DNA from: Ignavibacteria bacterium | GTDB lineage: Bacteria > Bacteroidota > Ignavibacteria > Tepidaquicellales > Tepidaquicellaceae | Assembly: GCA_041649015.1 (NCBI GenBank) | Contig: JBAZNU010000005.1 | Location: 62,001-126,000, forward strand | Direction of reading: 5' to 3' | DNA: 64,000 nt | Shown: positions 56,270-64,000 of the stretch, piece by piece | Position numbering within the stretch: position 1 is the stretch's first letter | Layout of the letters: every line of letters starts with the position of its first letter | Notes under the pieces: generated by a model | The model's input: only the letters and a program-made list of their open reading frames with translations | Told to the model about the DNA's origin: nothing | Database searches by the model: none | Program-made: the position numbers and the translations under genes

Positions 56270-56809
56270 TAAATAAATAAACTTTTATGAACTAATATTC
56301 TCTCGTGTAATCTTACCGTTGCATTTAGGCAACGGATTTATAAAATCCCGATAAAAAGTTGCCGTTGCATTTAGGCAACGGACTTATAATATCCCATAGT
56401 ATCAGGTTTTTGCCCCATAAATAATTCTATCTTCACAAACCATCTGATTCGCGTAATCAGTATTCCAATCTCCCCCATAGTTTCTTATCTTTAAATTCAA
56501 TGTGACTGCAAATAACATAGTTGGTTTGCTTAAGATAAAGTCTGCATACTATTGTATCACTTTAAATAACATCAAAAACGTTCATTTTTCAAGCAAAATA
56601 TTCGGCTCAGTATTTGCTGTAATAATGGTTGTATTCAAATATTGATTTGTTCATTTTTTCGCATTATGCAACTTTTAACGGACACTATTATGCGGATATG
56701 GATTATAATTAAATTTATCATTGGGGATTATATATTTTTCGATGACAAATGATAACTATGTTATTTATATAATATATAATATGTTAACTTAAATTAAAAT
56801 ATTGCTATT
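56270..56809. other. 540-bp non-coding region with tandem hairpins
   Basis: No gene is supported here. Near the left end are two tandem hairpin repeats (56316-56400). The rest is AT-rich; the last 100 bp probably hold the promoter of the cargo gene at 56810, but I cannot point to convincing -33/-7 elements. Confidence 0.6.
56316..56398. repeat. Two tandem copies of a 46-bp hairpin unit
   Basis: CCGTTGC-ATTTAG-GCAACGG occurs at 56316-56335 and 56362-56381, a 7-bp stem with a 6-nt loop. The sequence after each hairpin is also similar (TTATAA, then ATCCC), so the repeat unit is 46 bp rather than hairpins with unrelated spacers. It lies after the beta-lactamase-like gene and may help end transcription. 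Confidence 0.85.
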
Positions 56810-58429
56810 ATGAAAAGACTTTTAACAGCCGTAATTATTTTTACGACTTTTGCAGCACTATCAGGTACCTTATTTAATTGGCAGAGTGCGCACGCAGGTA
56901 CAAATCCTTCATTGTTGGATTTGACTCCTCCCGTATTATTAAAGCCGCTTAACAATGCAAACTCTATTCAATTGCGTCCTTTGCTCGATTGGGCGGATGT
57001 ACCTAATGCGACGAAGTATAAACTTCAGGTTTCTACCGTTGCCGACTTTTCTACAAACGTAATTAATAAAAATGCTCTCGTAAATTCTAAGTTCACTCCC
57101 AGTGCAGGTGTGCTTGGTAATAGTACAACTTATTACTGGCGTGTTTTTGCTGGCGATGAATCAGGCTGGGGTCCGTCATCTTCTGTTTGGAATTTCACAA
57201 CTTCACCGCCGCCACCTTCTATTCCATGGACTCTTTACCAGACTGGTGTTCCTTATTCATTGTTTGGAGTTGACTTTTCTGAACTAAATTCTCAAATTGG
57301 AGTCGCCGTCGGTCAGGGCGGTATTGTTATCAAAACTTCGGATGCAGGTGAAGAATGGACTGTTACTTATTCCAACATTAATATCTGGATGAACGATGTA
57401 AAATTCGACCCTAACCGAGAAGGTGTCGTCTGGGCTGCAGGTATGGGCGGTGTTATTATCAAATCCACGGATTACGGAGATACTTGGTCAGTCGTCAGAC
57501 CTTTTGATACTCCTGACCATACTATCAGAGGTATCGGTGTTCCTCCTGGGGATTTAGACCATGCAATTTTTATTGGATATGCGGGTACCTATTTTGAAAC
57601 ATTTAACGGGGGTACTTCATTTACTCAAAGATTTGATATTCCGTTCACTATGCACTCTATCGCTTTTTCACCTGAATATCTCACTGACGGAAGGGGTATC
57701 ATTTGTGGTACTGATGGCAAGGTTTGGAATACTTCCAATCACTGCTCCACGTGGGTTGTGAGAAATACTAACCGTTACGATTATCTTAACGATGTGGTTT
57801 TCCTGTCTCCTGCAATTGCTATGATTTGCGGTAATAACGGAACAATCCTGCGATCTTCAAACTGGGGTAAAACCTGGAGCGTTAATGTTCAGTACCTCAC
57901 AGGTGAACACCTTCGCTCTATTGATAATTATGAAAATATTGTTACAGTTTGCGGAGATAACGGAAAAATTATGACTGCTAACGATGGAGGAATTACTTTT
58001 GTTGACCAGTTGAACGGCGAAAACAGGCATTTGTACGGTGTATCTCTTAGGGAAGAGTCTGTGGGTGTCGTTGTGGGTGAAATTGGGTCTGCTGCTTCAG
58101 GTGCTCTCTACTATACAAGCACGAATGGCTTTGTCGGTATTTCACAGATTGGTTCTGAAATTCCTAATAAGTATTCTATCAGCCAGAATTATCCTAACCC
58201 TTTCAACCCGACAACTAAAATTAATTTTGCTTTACCTAAACAGGGTCTTGTTTCTATTAAAGTTTACGATATGCTCGGTAGGGAAGTCAGGAATCTTGTT
58301 AATGAAGTTAAATCCGCAGGACACTACTCTGTCGATTTCAACGGCTCAAATTTAACGAGCGGTGCTTACTTCTATAAAATTCAGGTTAACGATTTCGCCG
58401 ATGTTAAACGTATGCTCCTCATCAAATAA
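56810..58429 (+). CDS. T9SS-sorted YCF48/BNR propeller protein (cargo 4)
   Basis: A 539-residue exported protein (signal peptide to about residue 29). Residues about 35-130 form a fibronectin-III-like domain (KYKLQVSTVADFS, YWRVFAGDESGWGPSS). A YCF48/BNR-like propeller follows with repeated VIKTSDAGEEW, IIKSTDYGDTWSV, GNNGTILRSSNWGKTWSV and NGKIMTANDGGITF. The sorting domain ends the protein: NYPNPFNPTTKINFALPKQ to GAYFYKIQVNDFADVKRMLLIK. The function of such propellers in secreted proteins is usually binding; no catalytic site is evident. Confidence 0.9.
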   Translation: MKRLLTAVIIFTTFAALSGTLFNWQSAHAGTNPSLLDLTPPVLLKPLNNANSIQLRPLLDWADVPNATKYKLQVSTVADFSTNVINKNALVNSKFTPSAGVLGNSTTYYWRVFAGDESGWGPSSSVWNFTTSPPPPSIPWTLYQTGVPYSLFGVDFSELNSQIGVAVGQGGIVIKTSDAGEEWTVTYSNINIWMNDVKFDPNREGVVWAAGMGGVIIKSTDYGDTWSVVRPFDTPDHTIRGIGVPPGDLDHAIFIGYAGTYFETFNGGTSFTQRFDIPFTMHSIAFSPEYLTDGRGIICGTDGKVWNTSNHCSTWVVRNTNRYDYLNDVVFLSPAIAMICGNNGTILRSSNWGKTWSVNVQYLTGEHLRSIDNYENIVTVCGDNGKIMTANDGGITFVDQLNGENRHLYGVSLREESVGVVVGEIGSAASGALYYTSTNGFVGISQIGSEIPNKYSISQNYPNPFNPTTKINFALPKQGLVSIKVYDMLGREVRNLVNEVKSAGHYSVDFNGSNLTSGAYFYKIQVNDFADVKRMLLIK

Positions 58430-58485
58430 TTGTTTATAAATTCCGGCATTATTTCTGTTTACCTTTTAAATGTCGGAAAAACAAA

Positions 58486-58654
58486 GGGGCTGTCCCAAAA
58501 GGTCAGCCTCTTTCATATTAAACGTTGAATTTTACACCTCATTTTAAATCTCCTTCCCAAGCTCTTGCTTGGGAAGGTAGATTTTCTATATTTCTTTCAC
58601 TAATTTTTATATGCATCATTAAACAAAAAGAGGCTGACCTTTTGGGATAGCCCC
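58486..58654 (+). mobile_element. MITE-like element, copy B
   Basis: A 169-bp element with 25-bp terminal inverted repeats differing at one position (GGGGCTGTCCCAAAAGGTC at the left; GACCTTTTGGGATAGCCCC at the right) and an internal CCTTCCCAAGC/GCTTGGGAAGG hairpin. It matches copy A in reverse orientation, with a 12-bp insertion near CACCTC. It has no open reading frame of note and must rely on a transposase encoded elsewhere. No target duplication is clear. Confidence 0.9.
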
Positions 58655-58665
58655 CTTTTTTAGTG

Positions 58666-58681
58666 TTTCAGTATACTGAAA
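58666..58681. promoter_or_regulatory. 16-bp perfect palindrome, possible operator
   Basis: TTTCAGTATACTGAAA is a perfect palindrome 12 bp beyond the MITE-like element and about 230 bp upstream of the next gene. A regulator-binding role is speculative. The remaining sequence to 58909 is AT-rich and holds nothing else I can support. Confidence 0.35.
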
Positions 58682-58909
58682 ATTTATGACATATATTACC
58701 AACTTTTTACATAATAACCTTCTATTACTTTATTCTTAATTACTTAATACCCGTTACTAATATGTTTTTCAAGAAATATTAAACTCATACAAAAAATAAT
58801 AATCAACAAAATTTATCTTGACTTTTGTTATCCTTTTATTGATTTTTAAACGGATGTAAGTCATTAAAAAAACAATTATATATTTTTTAAACTTTTAAAC
58901 CCATAAGAA

Positions 58910-60802
58910 ATGAAAAAGTTACTTTTACTTTTTGTTCCCCTTTTTCTTTTATCCGTGTTTGTTATTGAGGGGCAGACACAAATTGTTCCTCCTGACAGTG
59001 TAAAAGCTGTAGTTATGGTCCAACCCAATGCCAACCTATTCGTAAAAGTAAGCTGGGTGCATCCTGTATTAAGTATGCGTTTCAATGTTTACAGAAAAAT
59101 TGGCGCAATAGGTGATACAGGAGTATTTGTGAAGAGATTCAGTAATGTAAATGGTAAGTTCGTCAATGATTATAATGTTCAGATGAATAAGACTTATTCA
59201 TATTTCGTTAAAGCTGTCGTTAATAATGTCCTGAGTATTTCCTCTGATACCGTCCAGGTTACTCTCATCCCTCCGCCTCCGCCTGTTAAAGCAGTCGTAA
59301 CAGGGATTGTTTACAATGATTCTACAAACCTACCTGTTAAAGGAGCTATGGTCAAGTTTTTTGCGGCTATTGCTACACCGAATACTCATTGTATTATGTT
59401 TAATACTGATAGTCTCGGAAAGTTTAAAGCTATTCTCAATGTCGGTCAATATTATGCTTATATTACGAAACAAGGATTTAGATTTGAATATTATAACAAT
59501 AAGCCTAACATTCAGACAGCTGATAAGATTATTCTCGCAGAAAATGATACTGTTAATATTAATATTGGTCTTGCTCCTCTTACTCCTCCTGTCATTTTTA
59601 ACTTATCAGGCTCAGTAAAGGATTCTTTGAACAATCCTGTCAGAAGCAGAGTTCATGCCTACAAAGTTAGAGGTAACAATACTCACTTCTATTCATACGG
59701 AGCTATGACAGATTCTCTCGGTAATTATTCGCTCAACGTAAGAGGCGGCGATTCCGTGGTTGTATTCGTAAAACCGCTGAATTTTGATTATCTGCCGGAA
59801 TACTGGGATAACAAGAGTACACTCCTCGAAGCAGATAAGATTTTTGTTAACAGTAATATAGCAAACATAAACTTCGTTCTGCAGCATGTTTACGTATTCC
59901 CGAACGGAATCTCGGGGCAGGTAAAAGATACTGCAAATACAATCGGTGTTATGTCAAAAGTTATGGCATTCCGATATGGTCATATTACTCCGAGTATTAC
60001 TAACATCAATAGAAACGGTAACGTTCTTTCCGATTCACTAGGAAATTATGTTATAAATAATTTGATCCCCGGAAAGTATAAGTTGTTCGCAAAACCTTTC
60101 GGTGAATATAGACCTTCATACTTCAGGTACGATCACGTTCCTACTTTAAACTGGATGATGGCAGACTCCGTTATTGTGGATTCTACGGGTATTGTAAGTA
60201 ATATCGATTTTAGAGTAATTCCGCTTCCGGACACAGGTCTTGCAGTAATTAGCGGAACTGTTAAAACAAATACTGGTATCAACATTATCGGTGCAGTTGT
60301 TTATGTTTTAGATGAAAATAATAATATCGTAAATTATGCTGTTTCAGACCAAAACGGTATCTACAAAGTAGAAGGATTATTACCGGGTAACTATACTGTA
60401 TTGTCTGATAAAATGTATTATATGAATCAAAGCAATCATAGCGTTGTCATCGACTATAACACGAATTTGTTTAAGACATTGGCATTCATTATGACATTTG
60501 ATAATTTAACCGGTATCGGCAGTAATCCTGAATCTCCTTCTTCATTCTCGTTATATCAGAATTATCCGAATCCTTTCAATCCGAGCACGACTATTGGCTT
60601 CAGTGTCTCTGAATTGAGAAACGTTTCTCTGAAAATCTATGATATCCTCGGAAAAGAAGTATCGACTCTGGTTAACGAAAATCTCGCTCCGGGTTCTTAC
60701 AGTGTTTCTTTCAACGCATCATCTCTTCCAAGCGGTATGTATTTCTACAAACTGCAGGCAGGTGATTTCACATCTGTAAAGAAAATGACTCTTATTAAGT
60801 AA
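58910..60802 (+). CDS. T9SS-sorted protein with repeated carboxypeptidase-regulatory-like domains (cargo 5)
   Basis: A 630-residue exported protein (signal peptide MKKLLLLFVPLFLLSVFVIEG). One fibronectin-like domain (about 27-115) is followed by four CarbopepD-regulatory/Cna-B-like units, each starting with a GxVxDxxxxxP turn: TGIVYNDSTNLPVKGAMV, SGSVKDSLNNPVRSRVH, SGQVKDTANTIGVMSK and SGTVKTNTGINIIGAVVYV. The C-terminal sorting domain is NYPNPFNPSTTIGFSVS to GMYFYKLQAGDFTSVKKMTLIK. Such stacked domains form stalks or adhesive rods; no enzyme site is seen. Confidence 0.9.
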   Translation: MKKLLLLFVPLFLLSVFVIEGQTQIVPPDSVKAVVMVQPNANLFVKVSWVHPVLSMRFNVYRKIGAIGDTGVFVKRFSNVNGKFVNDYNVQMNKTYSYFVKAVVNNVLSISSDTVQVTLIPPPPPVKAVVTGIVYNDSTNLPVKGAMVKFFAAIATPNTHCIMFNTDSLGKFKAILNVGQYYAYITKQGFRFEYYNNKPNIQTADKIILAENDTVNINIGLAPLTPPVIFNLSGSVKDSLNNPVRSRVHAYKVRGNNTHFYSYGAMTDSLGNYSLNVRGGDSVVVFVKPLNFDYLPEYWDNKSTLLEADKIFVNSNIANINFVLQHVYVFPNGISGQVKDTANTIGVMSKVMAFRYGHITPSITNINRNGNVLSDSLGNYVINNLIPGKYKLFAKPFGEYRPSYFRYDHVPTLNWMMADSVIVDSTGIVSNIDFRVIPLPDTGLAVISGTVKTNTGINIIGAVVYVLDENNNIVNYAVSDQNGIYKVEGLLPGNYTVLSDKMYYMNQSNHSVVIDYNTNLFKTLAFIMTFDNLTGIGSNPESPSSFSLYQNYPNPFNPSTTIGFSVSELRNVSLKIYDILGKEVSTLVNENLAPGSYSVSFNASSLPSGMYFYKLQAGDFTSVKKMTLIK

Positions 60803-60836
60803 TTATTAGTGAAAAATATTGCTTAGGTAAAAACAA

Positions 60837-60867
60837 AAAGGCGATTCATCAGAATCGCCTTTTTTGT
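60837..60867 (+). terminator. Intrinsic terminator after cargo 5
   Basis: AAAGGCGATT (60837-60846) pairs with AATCGCCTTT (60853-60862), then TTTTG. Confidence 0.9.
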
Positions 60868-60886
60868 TCGTAAATCAAGTGCGTCC

Positions 60887-60990
60887 TTACTCTGATGTAA
60901 TTCTAATAAATCTATATCCCTGTTTATTATTGTTCGCTCTTACTCTAATCTAATTCTATAAAACCTCTTCGTTTATCAGCGTTCGTTCTT
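60887..60990. repeat. Imperfect 53-bp tandem repeat
   Basis: TTACTCTGATGTAATTCTA (60887) is echoed by TTACTCTAATCTAATTCTA (60940), each followed by a similar GTTTATnnn(c)GTTCG(c/t)TC tail, with a partial third copy near 60989. It lies between cargo 5 and the perR-type gene. No function is apparent. Confidence 0.55.
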
Positions 60991-61065
60991 GTTCATCCTG
61001 ATAAAATCAACAATCGACTATCTTGATTCTTAATTAACATTTTACTATCTTTAATAATTATGTAA

Positions 61066-61080
61066 TAAGAATCATTCTCA
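61066..61080. promoter_or_regulatory. PerR/Fur-type operator box
   Basis: TAAGAAT-C-ATTCTCA is a 7-1-7 inverted repeat with one mismatch, the form bound by Fur/PerR regulators. It ends 17 bp before the ATG of the Fur-family gene, so it probably controls that gene and katG behind it. Confidence 0.6.
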
Positions 61081-61096
61081 TTTAATAATCAATAAT

Positions 61097-61513
61097 ATGT
61101 CGTTTTCTGAAATAAAATATCGCCTCACTGAAAAAGGGCTTAAAGTTACTCCGCAAAGGATTGCCGTGCTAAGTGCATTAATAAAACTTAAAAACCATCC
61201 TCAGGCCGAAAAAGTCATTAAACAGGTTAGAAAAAGCCATCCGAACATAGCAGTTGGTACAGTCTATAAAGTCCTCGATACCCTCGCCGCGGAAGAAATT
61301 ATCCGTAAGGTCAAAACCGATAAGGACGTCATGAAATATGACGCGGTTCTTGAAAACCACCATCACCTTTACTGTACTCATTCAGATAAAATTATGGACT
61401 ACTTTGATGATGAACTCGATAACATCTTAAAAGAATATTTCAAAAAGAAGAAAATTAAAGGTTTTAAAATTGAAGAAATAAAACTACAGATTAACGGTAA
61501 ATTAACTAATTAA
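61097..61513 (+). CDS. Fur family peroxide-type regulator (PerR-like)
   Basis: A 138-residue winged-helix regulator: LKVTPQRIAVLSAL and PNIAVGTVYKVLDTL form the DNA-binding domain, and ENHHHLYCTHSDKIMDY (His88-His90, Cys93) the metal site. The two CxxC pairs that bind structural zinc in Bacillus PerR are absent: the first is CTHSD and there is none at the C-terminus, as in several Bacteroidota relatives. Adjacency to katG, 33 bp downstream, and the operator-like box just upstream argue for a peroxide-responsive repressor rather than an iron regulator. Metal specificity cannot be read from the sequence. Confidence 0.88.
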   Translation: MSFSEIKYRLTEKGLKVTPQRIAVLSALIKLKNHPQAEKVIKQVRKSHPNIAVGTVYKVLDTLAAEEIIRKVKTDKDVMKYDAVLENHHHLYCTHSDKIMDYFDDELDNILKEYFKKKKIKGFKIEEIKLQINGKLTN

Positions 61514-61546
61514 CATAAATTCTTATAAACTAAAACTTATTTAATC

Positions 61547-63757
61547 ATGGAAAACAATTCCAAAAATACCGGGAAATGTCCGATAACTGGTGCTGGACAT
61601 AATGTCGGTGCTGCAGGTACTAAAAACCGCGACTGGTGGCCAAACCAGTTGAAGCTTAATACTCTTCGATATCACTCTTCGTTATCTGACCCTATGGGTG
61701 ATGATTTTAACTATGCTGAAGAGTTTAAAAGTATCGACTACGTTGCTTTGAAAAAAGACATCCAAAAAATTATGACCGATTCTCAGGACTGGTGGCCTGC
61801 TGATTTTGGTCATTACGGACCTCTGTTCATTCGTATGGCTTGGCATAGCGCAGGTACTTATAGAATTGGTGACGGTCGGGGTGGCGCAGGAACTGGGCAG
61901 CAGAGATTTGCACCGCTCAACAGCTGGCCTGATAATGTCAACCTCGATAAAGCTCGCAGACTTCTATGGCCAATAAAGCAAAAGTATGGCAGGAAGATTT
62001 CATGGGCTGACCTGATGATTCTTACAGGTAACGTTGCTCTCGAATCTATGGGTTTTAAAACTTTCGGATTTGCTGGTGGTCGTGAAGATGTATGGGAACC
62101 CGAAGAGGATATTTATTGGGGTAGTGAAACTCAATGGCTTGCTGGAGATAAACGTTATTCTGGTGAGCGTGACCTTGATAATCCTATGGCTGCTGTTCAG
62201 ATGGGATTAATTTATGTAAATCCTGAAGGTCCGAACGGAAATCCCGATCCTCTTGCAGCTGCTAAGGATATACGAGAAACTTTTGCTCGTATGGCAATGA
62301 ATGATGAAGAAACTGTCGCACTTATCGCTGGCGGTCATACATTCGGAAAAACTCACGGAGCAGGTGACGCCAAACATGTCGGCCCTGAGCCCGAAGCTGC
62401 TGACATTGAAGAGCAGGGTCTCGGTTGGAAAAATTCTTACGGTACTGGTAAAGGCGGCGATACTATCACAAGCGGTCTCGAAGTTACTTGGACAAGCACC
62501 CCTACTAAATGGAGCAATAATTTCTTCTGGAATCTTTTTGGTTATGATTGGGAACTTACGAAGAGCCCCGCAGGTGCTCATCAGTGGATTCCAAAGCATG
62601 GTGCTGGTGCAAATTCAATCCCGGACGCACACGACCCCAATAAACGTCATGCGCCAACTATGCTCACAACAGACCTTGCATTGCGATTTGATCCGGTTTA
62701 TGAAAAAATCTCAAGACGTTTTTACGAAAATCCCGATGAATTCGCTGATGCTTTTGCACGCGCTTGGTTTAAACTTACACATCGTGATATGGGTCCGAAA
62801 TCCCGTTACGTCGGTCCTGAAGTTCCTATCGAAGACCTTATTTGGCAGGATCCTATTCCCTCAATTGACCATGAATTAATCGATGATAAAGATATAGCGG
62901 ATTTACATACAAAAATTCTTGCTTCGGGCTTATCCGTCTCTCAGTTGGTTTCAACTGCATGGGCTTCTGCATCAACTTTCCGTGGCTCTGATAAACGCGG
63001 TGGTGCTAACGGGGCTCGTATCCGTCTCGCACCTCAAAAAGACTGGGCTGTAAACAATCCTTCTCAACTTTCTAAGGTTCTCGAAAAGCTGGAAAAAATT
63101 CAATCAGAATTTAACAAAGCTCAAACAAAAGGTAAAAAGGTTTCTCTTGCTGATATTATTGTACTGGCAGGTTGTGCTGGAGTCGAAAAAGCAGCGAAGG
63201 ACGCAGGCTATGATGTTAAAGTTCCATTCTCACCTGGACGTATGGATACATCTCAGGAACAGACAGACGTTGAATCATTCGCAGTACTTGAACCTCTCGC
63301 TGACGGATTCCGCAATTATTTAAAAGCCAAATTCTCGGTTTCTACAGAAGAGCTGCTTGTTGATAAAGCTCAGTTGCTGAGGTTAACAGCACCCGAAATG
63401 ACAGTGCTTGTCGGTGGTATGCGTGTGCTTAACACAAACTTTGATAATTCCAAACTCGGTGTTTTCACTTCTCGTCCCGAAACTCTGACAAACGATTTCT
63501 TCGTTAACCTGCTCGATATGAGTACGGTTTGGAAACCGGTTTCAGAAGACAAAGAAATCTTTGAAGGCCTCGATCGCAAATCTGGTGCTAAGAAATGGAC
63601 AGCGACTCGTGCTGATCTTGTTTTCGGTTCAAATTCAGAACTGAGAGCTCTTGCAGAAGTTTACGGTTGTTCCGACTCTGGCGAAAAATTCGTAATGGAT
63701 TTCATCGCAGCTTGGAACAAAGTTATGAACCTCGATCGCTTTGATTTAGCAAAATAA
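61547..63757 (+). CDS. katG: Catalase-peroxidase KatG
   Basis: KatG decomposes hydrogen peroxide and also has peroxidase activity. The 736-residue protein has the heme-pocket residues Arg96, Trp99 and His100 in IRMAWHSAGTYRIGDGRGG, the Tyr223 and Met249 that with Trp99 form the crosslinked Trp-Tyr-Met cofactor (in GLIYVNPEGPNGN and FARMAMNDEET), and the proximal His264 in AGGHTFGKTHGA. The C-terminal duplicated domain ending in FVMDFIAAWNKVMNLDRFDL is complete. There is no signal peptide, so it is cytoplasmic. It is cotranscribed with the PerR-like gene and ends before a strong terminator. Confidence 0.97.
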   Translation: MENNSKNTGKCPITGAGHNVGAAGTKNRDWWPNQLKLNTLRYHSSLSDPMGDDFNYAEEFKSIDYVALKKDIQKIMTDSQDWWPADFGHYGPLFIRMAWHSAGTYRIGDGRGGAGTGQQRFAPLNSWPDNVNLDKARRLLWPIKQKYGRKISWADLMILTGNVALESMGFKTFGFAGGREDVWEPEEDIYWGSETQWLAGDKRYSGERDLDNPMAAVQMGLIYVNPEGPNGNPDPLAAAKDIRETFARMAMNDEETVALIAGGHTFGKTHGAGDAKHVGPEPEAADIEEQGLGWKNSYGTGKGGDTITSGLEVTWTSTPTKWSNNFFWNLFGYDWELTKSPAGAHQWIPKHGAGANSIPDAHDPNKRHAPTMLTTDLALRFDPVYEKISRRFYENPDEFADAFARAWFKLTHRDMGPKSRYVGPEVPIEDLIWQDPIPSIDHELIDDKDIADLHTKILASGLSVSQLVSTAWASASTFRGSDKRGGANGARIRLAPQKDWAVNNPSQLSKVLEKLEKIQSEFNKAQTKGKKVSLADIIVLAGCAGVEKAAKDAGYDVKVPFSPGRMDTSQEQTDVESFAVLEPLADGFRNYLKAKFSVSTEELLVDKAQLLRLTAPEMTVLVGGMRVLNTNFDNSKLGVFTSRPETLTNDFFVNLLDMSTVWKPVSEDKEIFEGLDRKSGAKKWTATRADLVFGSNSELRALAEVYGCSDSGEKFVMDFIAAWNKVMNLDRFDLAK

Positions 63758-63775
63758 ATAAAGAAACAATAATAC

Positions 63776-63806
63776 AAGGTGGTCTGTTTTCAGACCACCT
63801 TTTTTA
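63776..63806 (+). terminator. Intrinsic terminator after katG
   Basis: AAGGTGGTCTG (63776-63786) pairs with CAGACCACCTT (63791-63801), loop TTTT, followed by TTTTAC. Confidence 0.93.
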
Positions 63807-63902
63807 CTTCAGGATACAATAAAATAACTCATAAATTAATCCAATCTTCTCTCCTTAAATCATAAAAAATAGTAAACATTTCCCGTCATCATAAATACGA
63901 GA

Positions 63903-63942
63903 AAGTGACAAAAACGACATAAATATGTCATTTTTGTCACTT
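63903..63942. repeat. Long 18-bp-arm palindrome near the window end
   Basis: AAGTGACAAAAACGACAT (63903-63920) and ATGTCATTTTTGTCACTT (63925-63942) are inverted copies with one mismatch around AAAT. Nested TGACA and GACAT half-sites are visible. No gene is seen to its right inside the window, so it may be an operator of a gene beyond 64000, or a stem-loop. Confidence 0.85.
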
Positions 63943-64000
63943 ATTAAAAATTATTACCAATTTATGACTTCTACTCTAACTATTTCCAAATTATGCTTGG

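Noticed and set aside
56316..56398. Two hairpin repeats resembling a minimal CRISPR array
   Set aside because: Only two copies, the intervening sequence is similar to the sequence after the second copy, and no cas gene is present. It is a tandem repeat.
59693..59887. A minus-strand frame within cargo 5
   Set aside because: Antisense to conserved regulatory-like repeat domains; no independent support.

Overview
The window is AT-rich bacterial chromosome from the Bacteroidota, most likely the Ignavibacteria/Kapabacteria side of the Bacteroidetes-Chlorobi group. Three observations point there. Five secreted proteins end in a type IX secretion (T9SS) sorting domain of the NYPNPFNPxT type. A 2206-residue SprA, the T9SS outer-membrane translocon, is present. 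The order pheT - coiled-coil gene - zapA - 6S-like RNA - rny is a Bacteroidota arrangement. I see no tRNA, rRNA, CRISPR array, prophage or transposase gene. The assignment is inferred from gene families only.

Layout. 1-917: the start of a secreted propeller-like protein that runs off the window on the minus strand. 1.1-6.8 kb: housekeeping block (pheT, coiled-coil gene, zapA, 6S-like RNA, rny, coaE). 7.0-8.9 kb: first T9SS cargo protein. 9.0-14.2 kb: HNH nuclease, Rossmann-fold protein, a solitary NuoM coupled to an NhaD-like antiporter. 14.4-18.5 kb: envelope block (S41 protease, DUF3108 protein, LolA-like carrier, flippase-like membrane protein). 18.7-23.1 kb: the most distinctive part. It holds a sigma-54-type promoter, a membrane-anchored GcvH-like protein lacking the lipoyl lysine, a histidine kinase with two c-type heme motifs in its sensor domain, an NtrC-type activator, and an archaemetzincin overlapping the activator gene. 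23.1-25.7 kb: a T9SS cargo gene, an 11-bp periodic repeat, a short CutC and one copy of a MITE-like element.

25.7-35.6 kb: a large peptidase/propeller/barrel protein divergent from sprA. 35.7-42.0 kb, minus strand: a nucleoside-binding-type lipoprotein, thymidine kinase, cytidine deaminase, two DUF5683-like proteins around truA, and dsbD. 42.1-44.9 kb: a small TTG-start protein, nadE and ggt. 45.0-49.7 kb, minus strand: outer-membrane and lipoproteins plus a GNAT acetyltransferase. 49.8-60.8 kb: three T9SS cargo proteins interleaved with glycerol-dehydrogenase-like, M23 peptidase and beta-lactamase-like genes, and the second MITE-like copy. 61.0-63.8 kb: a Fur/PerR-type regulator with its own operator-like site, followed by katG.

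Functionally the window is dominated by envelope biogenesis and secretion: SprA exports the sorting-domain proteins, and LolA, CtpA-type protease, DsbD and M23 peptidase maintain the envelope. Two stress or redox modules stand out: PerR-KatG (peroxide) and the heme-kinase/NtrC/GcvH-like cluster (proposed redox or gas sensing).
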